The translations under genes were made by a program, and so were the position numbers. Shown here in pieces: positions 6,046 to 7,466 of a stretch of DNA of 7,466 nucleotides; the stretch's first letter is position 1; every line of letters starts with the position of its first letter. Source of the DNA: an uncultured Eubacterium sp. (GTDB taxonomy: Bacteria > Bacillota > Clostridia > Peptostreptococcales > Anaerovoracaceae); NCBI GenBank assembly GCA_905193765.1, contig CAJJPZ010000106.1, positions 1 through 7,466 on the forward strand, given 5' to 3'. The notes below the pieces were generated by a model. That model made no database searches, had not been told where the DNA came from, and worked only from the letters and a program-made list of their open reading frames with translations.

Positions 6046-6690
6046 ATGAAAAAAACAGATACGGTCTTATTCGATTTTGATGGAACGATAATGGATACAA
6101 ACGATATGATCCTGGGATCATGGCAGCATACATTCAGGACGCTGACAGGCAGCGAGACCGACCCGGATATGCTGGTCAGGACCTTCGGCGAACCGCTGGG
6201 GAAGACCATGGCCAGATTTTTCCCGGATGTGCAGACAGAAGAATCTCTGGAGATATACAGGAGCTATCAGAAAGACCGCTTCTGCGATATGATAAAGCTC
6301 TTCCCGGGGATAAGAGAACTTCTGGATGAACTGAAAAAACGGGGATACAAAATGGGACTGGTGACATCAAGGCTGCTGAACACCACGATGCAGGGACTGG
6401 AGACTTTCGGCATAAAGGATTACTTCGACGCCATACTCACGGCAGACGACACACCTCTGCACAAACCCGATCCGGCACCGATCAACATCACGCTGGAAAA
6501 ACTGGGCTCGGACAGGAAAAGCTCGGTGATGCTGGGAGACACCATGTATGACATAAAATGCGCCAGGAACGCCGGAGTCACATCGGTACTTGTGGCATGG
6601 TCGCTGGCGCTGGGACAGACGAAGGATTTCGGCGATGATGCGCCGGACTATATAATAAACAGCCCCGACGAGCTGTTCGACATAATCTGA
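6046..6690 (+). CDS. HAD-superfamily hydrolase, PpaX/Gph-like phosphatase
   Basis: A cytoplasmic Mg2+-dependent phosphohydrolase of HAD subfamily IA. The 214 residues hold all catalytic motifs: motif I DFDGTIMDT with nucleophile Asp10 and acid/base Asp12; motif II Thr107 in GLVTSR; motif III Lys140 in HKPDPAP; motif IV GDTMYDIKCAR with Asp165 and Asp169. Residues 15-85 form a helical cap. Length and several blocks (FDFDGTI.DTN, KPDP.P, VAW near the C-terminus, PDYII..PDEL) resemble B. subtilis PpaX, which hydrolyses pyrophosphate released by HPr kinase/phosphorylase. Phosphoglycolate phosphatase (Gph) or another small phosphomonoesterase remains possible because HAD specificity is hard to read. 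ATG 6046 has AAGGA at 6030-6034, a rather long 11-base spacing. Promoter and hairpin elements lie upstream; addB begins 31 bases after the stop, suggesting one transcript. No hprK is in view to support the PpaX role. Confidence 0.85.
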   Translation: MKKTDTVLFDFDGTIMDTNDMILGSWQHTFRTLTGSETDPDMLVRTFGEPLGKTMARFFPDVQTEESLEIYRSYQKDRFCDMIKLFPGIRELLDELKKRGYKMGLVTSRLLNTTMQGLETFGIKDYFDAILTADDTPLHKPDPAPINITLEKLGSDRKSSVMLGDTMYDIKCARNAGVTSVLVAWSLALGQTKDFGDDAPDYIINSPDELFDII

Positions 6691-6709
6691 TGCATGCGGA
6701 CAAAGTGAC

Positions 6710-6715
6710 AGGAGG
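6710..6715 (+). promoter_or_regulatory. addB ribosome binding site
   Basis: AGGAGG lies 6 bases before GTG 6722 and 4 bases before an out-of-frame ATG at 6720 (the sequence reads ATGTG). Only the GTG frame stays open and matches AddB, so this site decides the GTG start. Confidence 0.8.
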
Positions 6716-6721
6716 TTCGAT

Positions 6722-7466
6722 GTGCTTAACATATATTACGGTACGGAGTATACCGACAAAAGCAGATTCATATTCGAGAATATCAGCGGCAGGACGCTCC
6801 TGCTCGTGCCTGACCAGTTTTCGCTGCAGGCAGAGCGGGACGCTTTTTATTATCTGGACGCAGAGAGCCTGATGGATATACGTATAGTTGACTTTTCCAC
6901 ACTGGGCCATAAGGTCGTGGCGCAGGTGGGAGGCAGGCAGCTGCCACTGATCGATAAATACGGGCGTCATATGCTGCTGACGAAGATCATGAACGAGGTC
7001 AGCGAAGAGCTGGAAATCTACAGACATATGGGATGGAAAAACTCATTCATCGATCTCATGAATACAATGATCTCCGAGATGAAACGTTTCGGGGCGACCC
7101 CGGAGGATATCGGGGCGGCTGCTGAGAAGATCGACGGAGACGGATTCCTGAGATACAAGCTCAGCGATATACAGAAGATATTCACAAGATACGAGGAAGC
7201 GATAGAGGGCAAGTACCTGGATTCCGAGGACTATATCACGTTTTATGGAGATAAGATACTCGACGCGCCGATGATAGCCGAAGCGGATATATGGATATAC
7301 GGTTTCGACACCTTCACGCCAAAGAACGTGCAGGTGATAGAGCGGCTGCTGATGGCTGCAAGATCTGTGAATGTGATCCTCACATATGACAGCGGCGAAT
7401 ACTTTTCCCTGACGAGATATATCATGGACAGCTTTATGGAAATGGCGGCCCAGAGAGGGATAGAGT
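6722..7466 (+). CDS. addB: ATP-dependent helicase/nuclease subunit B, N-terminal part (3' end outside window)
   Basis: AddB is one half of the AddAB helicase-nuclease, the Bacillota counterpart of RecBCD, which resects double-strand breaks and responds to Chi. About 248 codons of a protein usually near 1,100 are present, with no stop before the window end. The start is GTG 6722. Family blocks seen are LLLVPDQFSLQAERDAF (residues 26-42), VDFSTLGHKV (helicase-like motif Ia region), YLDSEDYITFYGDKI (from 165) and ADIWIYGFDTFTPKN (about 188-202), all matching the order in B. subtilis AddB. The N-terminal nucleotide-binding loop is degenerate: GTEYTDKS (residues 7-14) has Asp where GxxxxGK[ST] needs Gly. 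The C-terminal iron-sulfur nuclease domain is outside the window, as is addA, which normally follows. It probably shares a transcript with the HAD gene. RexB is the name for the same family in Lactobacillales. Confidence 0.87.
   Translation, partial: MLNIYYGTEYTDKSRFIFENISGRTLLLVPDQFSLQAERDAFYYLDAESLMDIRIVDFSTLGHKVVAQVGGRQLPLIDKYGRHMLLTKIMNEVSEELEIYRHMGWKNSFIDLMNTMISEMKRFGATPEDIGAAAEKIDGDGFLRYKLSDIQKIFTRYEEAIEGKYLDSEDYITFYGDKILDAPMIAEADIWIYGFDTFTPKNVQVIERLLMAARSVNVILTYDSGEYFSLTRYIMDSFMEMAAQRGIE

Noticed and set aside
6690..6872. 60-codon frame starting at ATG 6690 (TGATG overlap with the HAD stop)
   Set aside because: It overlaps addB out of frame and has no family features; the addB frame is strongly supported by homology blocks.

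Overview
The window looks like a housekeeping stretch of a Clostridia-type Bacillota (Firmicutes) chromosome. The grounds are a secA-prfB neighbourhood, an AddB-type recombination nuclease, a PpaX-like HAD phosphatase, strong AGGAG ribosome sites, TTG/GTG starts, and heavy use of ATA and AGA/AGG codons at what looks like mid GC. A Na+-pumping decarboxylase beta subunit suggests an anaerobe that ferments amino or dicarboxylic acids. A more precise placement (for example Anaerovoracaceae) would be a guess.

Layout, all genes on the + strand: (1) 1-812, the C-terminal third of SecA with its SEC-C zinc motif. (2) 813-1167, a 355-base gap filled mostly by two tandem copies of a ~135-150 bp repeat with a perfect 40-base core. 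(3) 1168-2269, prfB (RF2), interrupted by the classic autoregulatory in-frame TGA and read through by +1 frameshifting at CTTTGAC. (4) 2274-4532, tex, 4 bases after prfB with its ribosome site inside prfB, followed by an intrinsic terminator. (5) 4590-4730, a promoter region with a good extended -10 promoter and a hairpin at the predicted transcript start. (6) 4731-5888, the beta subunit of a sodium-translocating decarboxylase, without partner subunits in view. (7) 5889-6045, an intergenic segment with an extended -10 TATAAT, a terminator-like hairpin and a competing alternative hairpin. (8) 6046-6690, a PpaX/Gph-like HAD hydrolase. (9) 6722 to the window end, the N-terminal ~248 codons of AddB, probably co-transcribed with the HAD gene.

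Functionally these are separate units: protein export (SecA), translation termination plus an RNA-binding factor (prfB-tex), Na+ bioenergetics (beta subunit), and phosphate housekeeping with DNA repair (HAD-addB). I see no clear new multigene system. The items most worth following are non-coding: the tandem repeat between secA and prfB, the RF2 frameshift site whose internal Shine-Dalgarno element is in an unusual register, and the promoter/terminator/competing-hairpin leader before the HAD gene. The degenerate Walker A motif in AddB is the main protein-level oddity.
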